Below, piece by piece: positions 44,898 through 54,001 of a stretch of 64,000 nucleotides of DNA. This stretch comes from Ferruginibacter sp. (lineage in GTDB: Bacteria > Bacteroidota > Bacteroidia > Chitinophagales > Chitinophagaceae): the NCBI GenBank assembly GCA_028288705.1, contig JAQBNH010000002.1, positions 1 to 64,000 of the forward strand. Direction: 5' to 3'. Under the pieces are notes generated by a model. It was given only the letters and a program-made list of their open reading frames with translations, did no database searches and was not told the origin of the DNA. Numbering within the stretch: the first letter of the stretch is position 1; each line of letters opens with the position of its first letter. The translations under genes were made by a program, and so were the position numbers.

Positions 44898-45329
44898 TTA
44901 TTGCGGGTTCGTAATATTAAACATCCAGCGAATCCCAAACCGGTCTTTGCAGGTGCCCCAGTAACCCCAGAATTCGTCGTGGGGTGCCACGCCATCTGCA
45001 CCGCCCTGCGCCAATTCCTTGTAGAGCCGGTCTGCTTCTTCTTTTGTGTCAGGGTTGAGGCTGATCGTTACGTTGTTCCCTTCCTGCAATTGACCCATAG
45101 ATTCCAGCATATCAGTAGCCATGATCTGCGTGCCGCCGAGGATCGGCAATGCCACATGCATTACTTTGTTTTTCTCATGGTCAGGAAGCTCCGGCATCCC
45201 GGGTTGCGCAGGCATATCCCCCATGCGCATGATTGCTGTAGAAAATTCAGATTGAAAAACTCGTTTGTACGTTGTGAATGCTTCTTCCGCATTCCCTGCA
45301 AAATTGAGGTAGATAGAAACGCTAGCCAT
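44898..45329 (-). CDS. PhnB-like VOC-family protein
   Basis: 143 residues. SIYLNFAGNAEEAFTTYKRV, VMHVALPILGGTQIMATDML and APHDEFWGYWGTCKDRFGIR are the typical PhnB/3-demethylubiquinone-methyltransferase-like blocks, ending RWMFNI. A vicinal-oxygen-chelate fold; substrate unknown. Convergent with the aldo/keto reductase, 53 bp apart. Confidence 0.92.
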   Translation of the reverse strand: MASVSIYLNFAGNAEEAFTTYKRVFQSEFSTAIMRMGDMPAQPGMPELPDHEKNKVMHVALPILGGTQIMATDMLESMGQLQEGNNVTISLNPDTKEEADRLYKELAQGGADGVAPHDEFWGYWGTCKDRFGIRWMFNITNPQ

Positions 45330-45451
45330 TGACTTTAATTTTAGTCATGAAATGTAGGAAGAAAGTCTGGGTTTTAAAAGAGCAGTTCCGGATATTTAAC
45401 ATTGGACTAAATTTTGAATGACTGCCATTGTCTCCAGGCGAAAATTACATC

Positions 45452-45877
45452 ATGAAAAAAATTTACAAAGGACTCGTGTTGAATGATTACGGTCCGGGTG
45501 AAAACTACGCGACCTATATCATGGAAGGATCGAAAACGATCGAAACGCGCATGAACAGGCTGTTTACCTACCGTGGTGATGTGATCATCTGTTGCGGAAA
45601 AACAAATTCTGTAACAGCACATGCAGGAAAGGCGCTTTGCATTGTAGAGCTTTGGAAAGGCAGGGCTATGTTGCCGGCAGATGAAGAAGCGGCGGGCGTT
45701 AGCTGGCATCCCAACAGGAAATCTTTGCTGCTGAGAAAATGGCGGCATTTCGACAAACTCTTCGACTTCGCGCCTTGCGCCATTCAAAAAAATTTCCAGG
45801 GGATGTTTGATATGTTTATTCCTGATGGCATTAAAATTATACCAAGGCCGGATATCGTTCCGTTTGCGGAGAAATAA
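45452..45877 (+). CDS. ASCH-domain protein
   Basis: 141 residues from ATG 45452 (MKKIYKGLVLNDYGPGENYA); an in-frame ATG at 45428 is less likely. IMEGSKTIETRMNRLFTYRG, DVIICCGKTNSV and the buried AGKALCIVELWKGR strand fit the ASCH fold, related to PUA and thought to bind RNA. Cytosolic. It is divergent from the VOC gene. Confidence 0.82.
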   Translation: MKKIYKGLVLNDYGPGENYATYIMEGSKTIETRMNRLFTYRGDVIICCGKTNSVTAHAGKALCIVELWKGRAMLPADEEAAGVSWHPNRKSLLLRKWRHFDKLFDFAPCAIQKNFQGMFDMFIPDGIKIIPRPDIVPFAEK

Positions 45878-46077
45878 TCTTAAGCAGCCCTTGACACCGG
45901 ACTGGCTCGAGTGTCCCCGCATCATCCAACAATTTTTTAGTGCCCGTGCAAACCAACCATTATTGTAGCCAGCCGATGGCTGAGTTTACTTAATTGGTCT
46001 AAGCTGTTTCTTAATTGCAACTTCGCGGGGATAGAATCAAATAATTAGGAGGCTGTTTTTTACAGGGCCATGGCACT
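45878..46077. other. Short spacer with R5 motif
   Basis: CACCGGACTGGCTCGAGTGTCC (45896-45917) matches the R5 motif at 36174 and 41638. Nothing else. Confidence 0.45.
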
Positions 46078-46635
46078 TTACAATTTCTGCCCTTTTCGCG
46101 CCTTTCTTATTTTCCGTAGTTCACTAACCGATGCCTTGAGCCTGGCAATCTTCAATGCCGCCTCTGCCTGTACCGGTTCACTACATTGCAGCAATTGCTC
46201 CAGGGCTTTCGACTTAAAAAGCAGGAGGCTCCCCGACTGCCATTCCCCGGATGCCGCCAGTGAAGAATCCGCCAATTGCTCATCAATCACGATCAGCCAA
46301 CGCTTGAGTCGTTGCTCTTCTGCCTTCATTTCTGCCAGGTGTTTTTCCTCCTTTTGAAGCGCATATTTATACTGTTTATCCAGGGATGAATTCAGTAATA
46401 CTGACTGTTCCTGGTTCTGCTGCAGCGCCTGCCGGATATCGGCGGACAGACCAGGGAGAACTGCTGTCGCTTCCAGCTCCTCCAGGCGCGCAAGCAAGCG
46501 GGATAATAAAAGGAAAGAACTACTGTCGAGCTCCCGGCTACCCCGTTCCGTCATATTCAAAGTGGTGCGTGGGATGTGGAGGTACATCGCCAGTTCTGTT
46601 TGGGAGAGGCCGGTCTTCGCTCTGAATCGTTTCAT
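46078..46635 (-). CDS. XRE-family helix-turn-helix regulator with coiled-coil C-terminus
   Basis: 185 residues. The HTH fills residues 1-50 (RAKTGLSQTELAMYLHIPRT, TLNMTERGSRELDSSSFLLL). The rest is helical and charged (YALQKEEKHLAEMKAEEQRL), a probable coiled coil for dimerisation. Likely a transcription repressor. The long gap upstream (46636-47078) contains strong inverted repeats and may hold its operator. Confidence 0.82.
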   Translation of the reverse strand: MKRFRAKTGLSQTELAMYLHIPRTTLNMTERGSRELDSSSFLLLSRLLARLEELEATAVLPGLSADIRQALQQNQEQSVLLNSSLDKQYKYALQKEEKHLAEMKAEEQRLKRWLIVIDEQLADSSLAASGEWQSGSLLLFKSKALEQLLQCSEPVQAEAALKIARLKASVSELRKIRKARKGQKL

Positions 46636-47078
46636 TGTTTACAAAGGGTTTTGCTCGCGCCCGTTTCAACCGTGTCATTTTAAAAAAAACATTTGGGAAC
46701 GGACACAAGAAATTAAAGCCATTTTTCCGCGTCCGGTCCCATTTAGCAGCCTTTTCCATGCTAAAATGGGGTAAACACAGCCATCTGGCCATGAAACTTA
46801 CAAAACAAACGCTCAAATTGCAAGCAAAAACAGCGCTTTTTTCTGTCAATTTGAGCAGGGAAAACAGGGCCTTTTCTTCCAAAGTTTTCGGGAAAAACCA
46901 CGAAAACGGGCGGTAAACAGCTCCGGCTTAAAGGAAAATTTAGCCTGCGCTGAGGCTGTTTTAGCAACATTCTTATCAATCACAGGCAGCCGGCACCGTA
47001 AAAATCGTTTTTTAATTTGTACATAGCCGTTTCCAGGTTCGGTCTCCTGCTTATTTTGGGTGGGTTACCTACACTTCC
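46636..47078. promoter_or_regulatory. Upstream region of the XRE gene with two inverted repeats
   Basis: No gene. CCCATTTAGC (46738-46747) faces GCTAAAATGGG (46760-46770), one bulge. GCTCAAATTG (46811-46820) and CAATTTGAGC (46847-46856) are a perfect 10-bp inverted repeat, with an A-run and T-run inside (AAAAACAGCGCTTTTTT). One could be the XRE operator; the other could be a terminator. Confidence 0.4.
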
Positions 47079-47828
47079 CTACTTTATATGATTTTCCTTT
47101 TTAAGCAGCGCGATGGTCTTTTGCATGGAGGATTTAAAATAAGTCAGCTTGTTATTGTAATTGATCAATACGCCCGACGTAAAAAATAAACGGTTGCCGT
47201 ATTCGTTCAACAGGTTTTGATCGTTGCTCATCAGGGTGAGCGGTGGTTTCATCATAAAACTGTCCACGTTCTTTCTTGTAACGCCTTTGATGTGCTTCAG
47301 GTAAAAGATCCTGCTGTTGAGAGAGATAATGTCATTTAATGCGTTGTTCTTAAAATAGTCGCCCTGCGATTCGATATCTTCCGCGTTTTCGATATACCTG
47401 GTGATTTCATCTGCAGAAGTTTTGTTAGCGATCAGTCTCATCCCGCCGGAATTTTTCAATTGGGTTGAAGTCCGTTTGGTAAACGCAACATTCGCTTCAT
47501 TCATCGTATACTTCATCATCAGCAGGTACATCTGTTTGATCGTAGCGTCGCTGTAAGGTGGATGATCAAATAAGGTTGACAAACTATCGAGTCCTGCCTG
47601 CTGCATCCTGGTAAATTTAAATGCCTGGTCAATTTTTACCGAGTCCGAAATAATATCTGTGATCATCGACCGGACATACTGGTTACCCTTCTCTTTTTCC
47701 AGGCGGTGCTCTAAAAAATTTTCCGCAAGAAAGCCACAGAAGACCGCGAAAAAAAGCATGAGGAATTCCCATACAAAACTTTTCCAGCTTTTTTTGTCTT
47801 CATGATGCGCATGATGATGTACGTCCAT
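47079..47828 (-). CDS. His-rich single-pass membrane protein, paralog of the gene at 16682
   Basis: 249 residues. It starts at the His cluster (MDVHHHAHHEDKKSWKSFVW) and has the same membrane segment, EFLMLFFAVFCGFLAENFLE. The soluble C-terminal 200 residues are helical and have only weak resemblance to the paralog. Conserved His cluster, WEFLMLF and GFLAE suggest the N-terminal 45 residues are the functional signature. Function unknown. Confidence 0.82.
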   Translation of the reverse strand: MDVHHHAHHEDKKSWKSFVWEFLMLFFAVFCGFLAENFLEHRLEKEKGNQYVRSMITDIISDSVKIDQAFKFTRMQQAGLDSLSTLFDHPPYSDATIKQMYLLMMKYTMNEANVAFTKRTSTQLKNSGGMRLIANKTSADEITRYIENAEDIESQGDYFKNNALNDIISLNSRIFYLKHIKGVTRKNVDSFMMKPPLTLMSNDQNLLNEYGNRLFFTSGVLINYNNKLTYFKSSMQKTIALLKKENHIK

Positions 47829-48019
47829 ATCGGAGTATTAAAAATTTGGGTTTGTAAAATCTGTGAAGCGTGTTTGTAGGAGCAGGTTAAAGGTAACCGA
47901 TTTGAAAGGGTTTTAGTTTTTATTATTGTCGCAACTGCCAGGCTAATTATTTAAGCCCGCCTTACCGTCTATGGTCGTGCCGGTATTTTCCCGATCTTAG
48001 GCCAAATAAAAAGTATCCC

Positions 48020-48412
48020 ATGATGAACATGTTATTTTCCGCGATGCTGATGTTGCTGATCTATACCCCATCCTTCGCTCAAAAACCAACCTGCCAGGAT
48101 TTCCATGAAGGTTCGTTTTCCATTACTACCGCCGGGACGGGCACGACCATGATCACGCGCACGAAAAAACAGCAAATTGAAGAGAGTGAGCAATATGGTT
48201 ATAAGCTCTTGTTCGATATTGTATGGACGGATGAATGCACCTACGAACTCCGGCCGAAGAAAGTACTGAGAGGAGACCCTGCGATTTTTGAAAATGGAAA
48301 GATTGTATTGAGAACAAGGATTAAGCAAATTACGAACAGCGGCTACACTGCTGAAACATCGTCAAACTTTTCACCCGCAGTGATGGAATTTGAAGTGCGG
48401 ATGCTGAAATAA
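48020..48412 (+). CDS. Hypothetical secreted protein
   Basis: 130 residues. MMNMLFSAMLMLLIYTPSFAQ is a signal peptide; Met2 or Met4 may be the true start. CQDFHEGSFSIT, RTKKQQIEESEQYGYKLLFD, IVWTDECTYELRPKKVLRG are alternating strands typical of a small beta-barrel. Two cysteines. Unknown role. Confidence 0.66.
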   Translation: MMNMLFSAMLMLLIYTPSFAQKPTCQDFHEGSFSITTAGTGTTMITRTKKQQIEESEQYGYKLLFDIVWTDECTYELRPKKVLRGDPAIFENGKIVLRTRIKQITNSGYTAETSSNFSPAVMEFEVRMLK

Positions 48413-48542
48413 AAACCATGGCAAGCCTTAGCTACGGGCGTTTTGATAACGAATTGATACTGATCATTCGGCAATAATATCGTTCTCTGGCAGAGAGCAA
48501 AAAAGGCGTATTTCGTATATTGCATCAGGGTGTGGAAGGGAT

Positions 48543-48582
48543 GAATAGTTGAGTAGTTGATTAGTTGAATAGTTGAATAGTT
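48543..48582. repeat. Tandem repeat of 8 bp, five units
   Basis: GAATAGTT-GAGTAGTT-GATTAGTT-GAATAGTT-GAATAGTT. The same period and count as 38058-38097. It lies in the spacer between a secreted protein gene and the SnoaL-like gene. Confidence 0.8.
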
Positions 48583-48680
48583 GGCTGCCGGGTGATTGCC
48601 GGATCTGGCAGCGGTATATTGGAATAAGGTTCTGCCTTTTGCTGCCTGTTTTTTTGAAACTGATTTTAATAAAATAATTT

Positions 48681-49043
48681 ATGCCGACTTCCCGGGAAGA
48701 ACTAATCAAAAAGGCCTACGGCGCCTTCAATGCAAGGGACATCGATACCGCGCTATCCACGATGCAAACCGACGTGCAATGGTCGAAAGCCTGGGAGGGC
48801 GGATACATCAGCGGACATGATGAGATAAAAAAATATTGGACGAGGCAATGGCAGGAGATCAACCCAAATGTGGAACCTGTTGGTTTCCATAACAGGACGG
48901 ATGGAACGCTGGAAGTGACCGTGCAGCAATTCGTGAAAGACCTGCAGCGCGCTACCCTCTTCGACGGGCAGGTGCGGCATATCTACCGTTTTGAAGATGG
49001 TTTGATAAAGAAGATGGATATTGAATTGGTAGCAACGCAATAA
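48681..49043 (+). CDS. SnoaL-like (NTF2 fold) protein
   Basis: 120 residues, cytosolic. LIKKAYGAFNARDIDTALST, MQTDVQWSKAWEGGYISGHD, EIKKYWTRQWQEINP and HIYRFEDGLIKKMDIE are the classic order of the SnoaL-like nuclear-transport-factor-2 fold. Binds small molecules; substrate unknown. Upstream bases have no clear Shine-Dalgarno. Confidence 0.9.
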   Translation: MPTSREELIKKAYGAFNARDIDTALSTMQTDVQWSKAWEGGYISGHDEIKKYWTRQWQEINPNVEPVGFHNRTDGTLEVTVQQFVKDLQRATLFDGQVRHIYRFEDGLIKKMDIELVATQ

Positions 49044-49099
49044 TATTTATCCAACTAAAACTGCTCACCAGACGAATGGGTAATTATAGCGTTAATGAA

Positions 49100-49124
49100 C
49101 CCGTTGGCCGGGAGACCAGACGGG
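49100..49124 (+). repeat. R3 hairpin, copy 4
   Basis: CCCGTTGGCCGGGAGACCAG then ACGGG. Outer stem CCCGT/ACGGG is intact; the inner stem has one mismatch (GGCC/GACC). Over 32 kb from the other three copies. Confidence 0.7.
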
Positions 49125-49173
49125 GCGGCGGTTAACTTTTGAATTTTTACTTTTTACTTTTTACTTTCATCCC

Positions 49174-49737
49174 ATGCGCAAACTTATCTATGCCATCAAC
49201 CTTACTGCAGACGGTTGCTGCGATCATACAAAAGGAATTGCCGACGAGGAACTGCATTTGTTTTATGCGAATCTCCTGCAACACGCGGGAATACTGGCTT
49301 ACGGGCGGATCACCTACGAACTGATGGTTCCTTACTGGCCGGAGATCGCGAAAAATCCTGCTGACCAACAGCCATCAATTGTTGCCTTCGCAAAAGCATT
49401 TGATGCGGCGGAGAAAGTTGTCTTTTCCAGAACGCTGGATAATGTTGATGATCCACACTCGCGCCTGGTGCAAACTGATCCTGCTGCGGAAATCATAAAA
49501 CTGAAACAGGAGCCAGGAAAAGATATTTATCTCGGTGGTGTGGCGCTGCCATCTTATTTAATTCAGCGCGGACTGGTAGATGAATTTATTTTTGTTGTGC
49601 AACCCGTGATTGCCGGTGCGGGCAGGCGGCTGTTTGATCACCTGGATCTTCCGGGGCAACTTAAATTAAATCTTTTATCAGCAACGCCATTTGCTTCCGG
49701 TTCTGTAGCGCATCATTATGTGCTTGACAAGGGATAG
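49174..49737 (+). CDS. RibD C-terminal / dihydrofolate-reductase-like protein
   Basis: 187 residues. MRKLIYAINLTADGCCDHTK, AGILAYGRITYELMVPYWPE, KVVFSRTLDNVDDP, GKDIYLGGVALPSYLIQRGL and DEFIFVVQPVIAGAGRRLFD are the hallmark blocks of RibD_C proteins (YwjB/YyaP type) that reduce with NADPH. Not a true riboflavin enzyme, as no deaminase domain is present. Cytosolic. Confidence 0.93.
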   Translation: MRKLIYAINLTADGCCDHTKGIADEELHLFYANLLQHAGILAYGRITYELMVPYWPEIAKNPADQQPSIVAFAKAFDAAEKVVFSRTLDNVDDPHSRLVQTDPAAEIIKLKQEPGKDIYLGGVALPSYLIQRGLVDEFIFVVQPVIAGAGRRLFDHLDLPGQLKLNLLSATPFASGSVAHHYVLDKG

Positions 49738-49830
49738 TAGCTGTTCATCAATCATTGTGCATGCACATGATCTCCTGGTGATTAATCTGGCAGCGTCAAC
49801 AGCAACATGTCCGCATTAGCACAAACATCC

Positions 49831-50541
49831 TCAGGAAAACACCTTTACCAAAAGATCCTGGATATAACTGGCCATTACAAAACAAAGGCTGATGGAGATG
49901 ATCGTTAAAAGGATCGTCAGCCCTTTTTTGAGCTGTGTGAAAAAATTGAGGTTGGTGATGGTCGTATACAGAATGATCGCAGGCAGCTCGATCCACCTGG
50001 TCTCCAGGTGCGGGAAAATAAATTTCAGCAGGTGAATCAGCGACAGCACGATAAACAGGAAGGAAAATAAATACAACTGGAACACGATGATCTCTCCATA
50101 ATTATAGCCCGCTTTTTTAAACAGCAGCCAGGTGATCAGTGCATACACGGGCAGCATCAGGATCTGGAGCATCGTCCAGTATTTATGAAAAAAGGCGGCT
50201 TCGTTATTATCTCCCGCATTGAAATGCTGAATGAGCAACAGGTTTACCCAATAGATCACGAGGGCCGCAATCGTAGCACAAATAAAAAACATGGAAAACG
50301 GTTTCTGTTGCTTTGCCCTGCTGCCCTCAATGTACTCCCGCTGCATCGTGCCCGGCGCGGTGCATAATTTTTTCAACGTGTAAGGAAAGCCGTGATCCAG
50401 GTGCGTAAAAAAATGAAACACTTCATGCAGAATAGATGCAATACTCAATCGTTGTGTAACCAACGGTTGCCCACATTCACTGCAAAAGTTTCCGCTAACA
50501 ATAGTTTTACAATGTGCACATTGTATTTGAGGACCAGGCAT
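49831..50541 (-). CDS. DUF3667 membrane protein
   Basis: 236 residues. The N-terminal zinc ribbon (C8-x2-C11 in QCAHCK; FCSECGQPL) is followed by the DUF3667 signature: LSIASILHEVFHFFTHLDHG and FPYTLKKLCTAPGTMQREYI. Four or five membrane segments fill the rest. Widespread in Bacteroidota; role unknown. Opposite strand to the SusC operon, with 262 bp between. Confidence 0.92.
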   Translation of the reverse strand: MPGPQIQCAHCKTIVSGNFCSECGQPLVTQRLSIASILHEVFHFFTHLDHGFPYTLKKLCTAPGTMQREYIEGSRAKQQKPFSMFFICATIAALVIYWVNLLLIQHFNAGDNNEAAFFHKYWTMLQILMLPVYALITWLLFKKAGYNYGEIIVFQLYLFSFLFIVLSLIHLLKFIFPHLETRWIELPAIILYTTITNLNFFTQLKKGLTILLTIISISLCFVMASYIQDLLVKVFS

Positions 50542-50803
50542 ATTTTAAAGATAATATTCTTTGTGTAAACAAAGCTGCCCGGGATAAGATGTATCTATCC
50601 CTTGTTTAAGCAGAACCAGCGAACCAGGCGCTGTACTGTTTCGTCTGTTGGTCACAACTCATCAGTTATACATAGCAGACAATCGTCGGCGTTTCGGGAT
50701 CGGGTATCGGAGTAACATCACATTTTGTTAAGACTGCGATAATGATTTGGAAACATGCATCAGGCAATTTGCGGCCTGAAGTTCATCCACCAAACTTATT
50801 GCA

Positions 50804-53800
50804 ATGAAATTTTTACCCACATGTTTTTTACTATTCGCAGCACTGATTAGCTGCTTTGTTTCTTTCGGGCAGGAATCCCTGACTGTCTCTGGTACGGTAA
50901 CCGATAAAAGCTCTCAAACGCCGTTGGCACTGGTTTCCATCGGTGCTGCAGGCAAATCACTTACCGTAACAAAAGCTGACGGTAGTTTCAGTCTGTCCGT
51001 TGCGAAAAACAGCAGACTGGATTTCACGATGATCGGGTTTACCACAACATCGGTCACTATTACCCAATCGATAACGGGCTTAAAGGTGCAACTGACTGCT
51101 GCTTCAAAAGAGCTCGAGAATGTTGTCGTGACAACAGCGCTGGGTATCTCGCGAAAACAAAAATCACTGGGCTATGCCGTTCAGCAAATCAACACTGCCG
51201 ATTTGAATGATGCGCATGCCAATAATTGGGTGAGTGCCTTATCCGGTAAAGTTGCGGGGCTCAACTTATTGTCTGCAGGCTCCGGCCCCATTAACTCCAC
51301 GCGGGTAACATTGCGCGGCGATGTGTCCTTAAACCCTGATAACAACAACGCGCTGATCGTTATTGATGGTATTCCGAAAAGCAGCGGCCTCACTACTTCC
51401 GGCGTTGGCAATGCTTATGGCGCTGGTTCCGGCAATGATGTTCCCGTTGATTTTGGCAATGGCATTTCAGATATCAACCCGGATGATATTGAAAGCATCA
51501 CGGTGCTGAAAGGTCCGGGCGCTACCGCTTTATATGGCAGCCGTGCAGCGAATGGCGCATTGCTGATCACAACGAAATCCGGTGCCGCCAAAAAAGACAA
51601 GGGGCTTGGTATCAGCTTTAATTCCAACAGCAGTATCAATACCGTGTTGCGCTGGCCCGATTATCAATATGAATACGGGCAGGGCACAGGCAAGGCGCTG
51701 AATGCAGCCGGGCAGCCTTATTATTCTTATGGTGCTTCTGCCGATGGTGCGAGTACAAGTGGCACCAGCAGTGCATTCGGACCGCGCTTTAACGGGCAGA
51801 ACTATTTCCAGTATGACCCGGAAAAGCAGGGACAGGCTGCAGTGAGAACGCCATGGGTTCCTTATAAAAACAATATCAAAGATTTCTGGCAGACCGGTTT
51901 TACGCTCACCAATAACATCGCGCTGGAAGGCGGCAATGAGAAAGGCTCAGCCCGCGCTTCGCTTACGCATACAAAAAATGAATGGATCATGCCGAACACC
52001 GGGTTCGAAAGAATTACTGCTACCATCAGTGGTAATTATAAAATGTCGGATAAATTAAAATTCAGTTCCAAGGTTAGCTACACCAATAAAAAATCTGACA
52101 ACCTGCCGGCAACCGGCTATAACAACCAGTCCATCGCCTACTTTATGATCTTCCAGAATCCTAATGTAAACCTCGACTGGTACAGGGATCGCTGGAAAAG
52201 AGGCCTGGAGCAAATCGACCAGATCCATCCCTACAGTTCTTTTATCGACAACCCGTTTTTAATCGCGTATGAAATGACGAATGCCGTAAACAACCGCAAT
52301 GTTGCGGGAACACTGAGTGCAAACTATGAACTAACAAGTAAGTGGAGCCTGATGTTGCGTTCCACGATAGACATGACCAATGAAGAAAGGCAGATGCGCC
52401 GCCCGTTCAGTACGGCGAATTTTGTAAAAGGTTATTTTAAGGAGCAAAACCTTTCCGACTTTGAATCGAATAACGACCTGCTGATCTCTTTCCATGATAA
52501 GATCGGTAAAGACCTGGATTTCTCTGCATCGGCAGGAGGAAATCTGATGAAGCATACCTACAACCGCGTGGATGCTTACATTGATGGGCTTGTTGTTCCG
52601 GCGGTGTACAAATTAAGTAATGGTACCGGCCTGGCGATCGTGACAGATATTGACCGTAACAAATCTGTAAACAGCGTGTATGGGTTGGCGTCAGTTGGTT
52701 ATAAGAACAAGTATTTTGTAGACGTCACCGGGCGCAATGACTGGTCGAGCACCTTGCCTGTTGAAAACAACAGCTTCTTCTACCCTTCCCTGAACACGAG
52801 TTTTATCCTAAGCGATATTTTTCGTTTACCAACAGCGTTTTCTTTCGCGAAGCTGCGCATGTCTGTGGCACAGGTTGGCAACGACACCGATCCGTATAAG
52901 ACAAGAAAATATTACGGCAGCAGTGAATTTGCGGGCTCCGGTTCAGTACCAACCACATTACCTAATGCGCATTTCAAACCGGAGATCTCTACGAGTTACG
53001 AAGGCGGCTTAGACCTGCGTTTTTTAAAGAACAGGCTGAACCTGGATGTAACTGTTTATAACAATACTACGCGCAACCAGATACTGGATGTGCCGCTGGA
53101 TCCCACAACCGGTTATTCCAGGGCAGTGTTAAATGCAGGCGCTGTGCGCAACCGCGGTATTGAAACGATCCTGAATGCGATCCCGGTAAAAGCTAAAAAC
53201 TTCCAGTGGAAGACAACGGTGACCTGGTCGAAAAATACCAACAAAGTGCTGGAACTCGCCGAAGGCATGAGTGACAAGCAGGATATCGGTTACGGCGGCA
53301 ACGCCACAATCCAGGCGCGGGTGGGCGGAACCACCGGCGACATTTATGGTTTTGGATTTATGCGTGCCCCGGACGGGCAGATCATCTATACGACCGATGG
53401 TTTACCGGCAAGGCCCGCAGATATTCAATATATCGGCAATGCCTATGCGAAATGGAAAGGCGGGTTTCAAAATGAATTCAGTTATAAAAACCTGCGCCTG
53501 AGTTTCCTGTTCGACGGGCAATATGGCGGCATCATCTATTCGCAAACGCACCACAAAATGACGGAGCAGGGAAAACTCGAACATACACTCGCAGGCAGGG
53601 AGGAAAATTTCATCATCGGTGCAGGTGTAGTGGCAGACGGCTCAGGGAAATATATTCCGAATACTAAAAAGGTATTGCCGGTAGATTATTATGCAGATTA
53701 TTATCGTCGCGCGAATGTAGAAGCGAATTCCTTTGATGCATCCTTCATCAAACTTCGGGAACTGCGGTTGGAATACAGCCTGCCGAAGAAGTTGCTCGGC

Positions 53801-53983
53801 AAATCCTTCCTGCGCCAGGCCAGTATAGCCTTCTACGGCCGCGATCTCCTGATGATCACCAGCTTCCCCATGTTCGACCCGGAAACCGCTGCCCTCAATG
53901 GTTCTACACTTTTACCAGGCGTAGAAATGGGACAATTACCATCAACCAGGACAATGGGCATCAACCTGACGGCAAGATTTTAA
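50804..53983 (+). CDS. susC: SusC/RagA-type TonB-dependent outer-membrane transporter
   Basis: 1059 residues. A signal peptide (MKFLPTCFLLFAALISCFVS) precedes a carboxypeptidase-like regulatory domain (about 24-102: LTVSGTVTDKSSQTPLALVS), then the plug (about 115-270; YAVQQINTADLNDAHANNWV, SALSGKVAGLNLLSAGSGPI, and the SusC hallmark DIESITVLKGPGATALYGSR). The 22-strand barrel fills the rest, ending IN-L-T-A-R-F with terminal Phe. It imports its substrate with SusD, powered by TonB. Substrate is not evident; the phosphoesterase downstream suggests a phosphorylated compound. Start at 50804. Confidence 0.96.
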   Translation: MKFLPTCFLLFAALISCFVSFGQESLTVSGTVTDKSSQTPLALVSIGAAGKSLTVTKADGSFSLSVAKNSRLDFTMIGFTTTSVTITQSITGLKVQLTAASKELENVVVTTALGISRKQKSLGYAVQQINTADLNDAHANNWVSALSGKVAGLNLLSAGSGPINSTRVTLRGDVSLNPDNNNALIVIDGIPKSSGLTTSGVGNAYGAGSGNDVPVDFGNGISDINPDDIESITVLKGPGATALYGSRAANGALLITTKSGAAKKDKGLGISFNSNSSINTVLRWPDYQYEYGQGTGKALNAAGQPYYSYGASADGASTSGTSSAFGPRFNGQNYFQYDPEKQGQAAVRTPWVPYKNNIKDFWQTGFTLTNNIALEGGNEKGSARASLTHTKNEWIMPNTGFERITATISGNYKMSDKLKFSSKVSYTNKKSDNLPATGYNNQSIAYFMIFQNPNVNLDWYRDRWKRGLEQIDQIHPYSSFIDNPFLIAYEMTNAVNNRNVAGTLSANYELTSKWSLMLRSTIDMTNEERQMRRPFSTANFVKGYFKEQNLSDFESNNDLLISFHDKIGKDLDFSASAGGNLMKHTYNRVDAYIDGLVVPAVYKLSNGTGLAIVTDIDRNKSVNSVYGLASVGYKNKYFVDVTGRNDWSSTLPVENNSFFYPSLNTSFILSDIFRLPTAFSFAKLRMSVAQVGNDTDPYKTRKYYGSSEFAGSGSVPTTLPNAHFKPEISTSYEGGLDLRFLKNRLNLDVTVYNNTTRNQILDVPLDPTTGYSRAVLNAGAVRNRGIETILNAIPVKAKNFQWKTTVTWSKNTNKVLELAEGMSDKQDIGYGGNATIQARVGGTTGDIYGFGFMRAPDGQIIYTTDGLPARPADIQYIGNAYAKWKGGFQNEFSYKNLRLSFLFDGQYGGIIYSQTHHKMTEQGKLEHTLAGREENFIIGAGVVADGSGKYIPNTKKVLPVDYYADYYRRANVEANSFDASFIKLRELRLEYSLPKKLLGKSFLRQASIAFYGRDLLMITSFPMFDPETAALNGSTLLPGVEMGQLPSTRTMGINLTARF

Positions 53984-54001
53984 ACCAGATAAAAAACGAT
54001 C

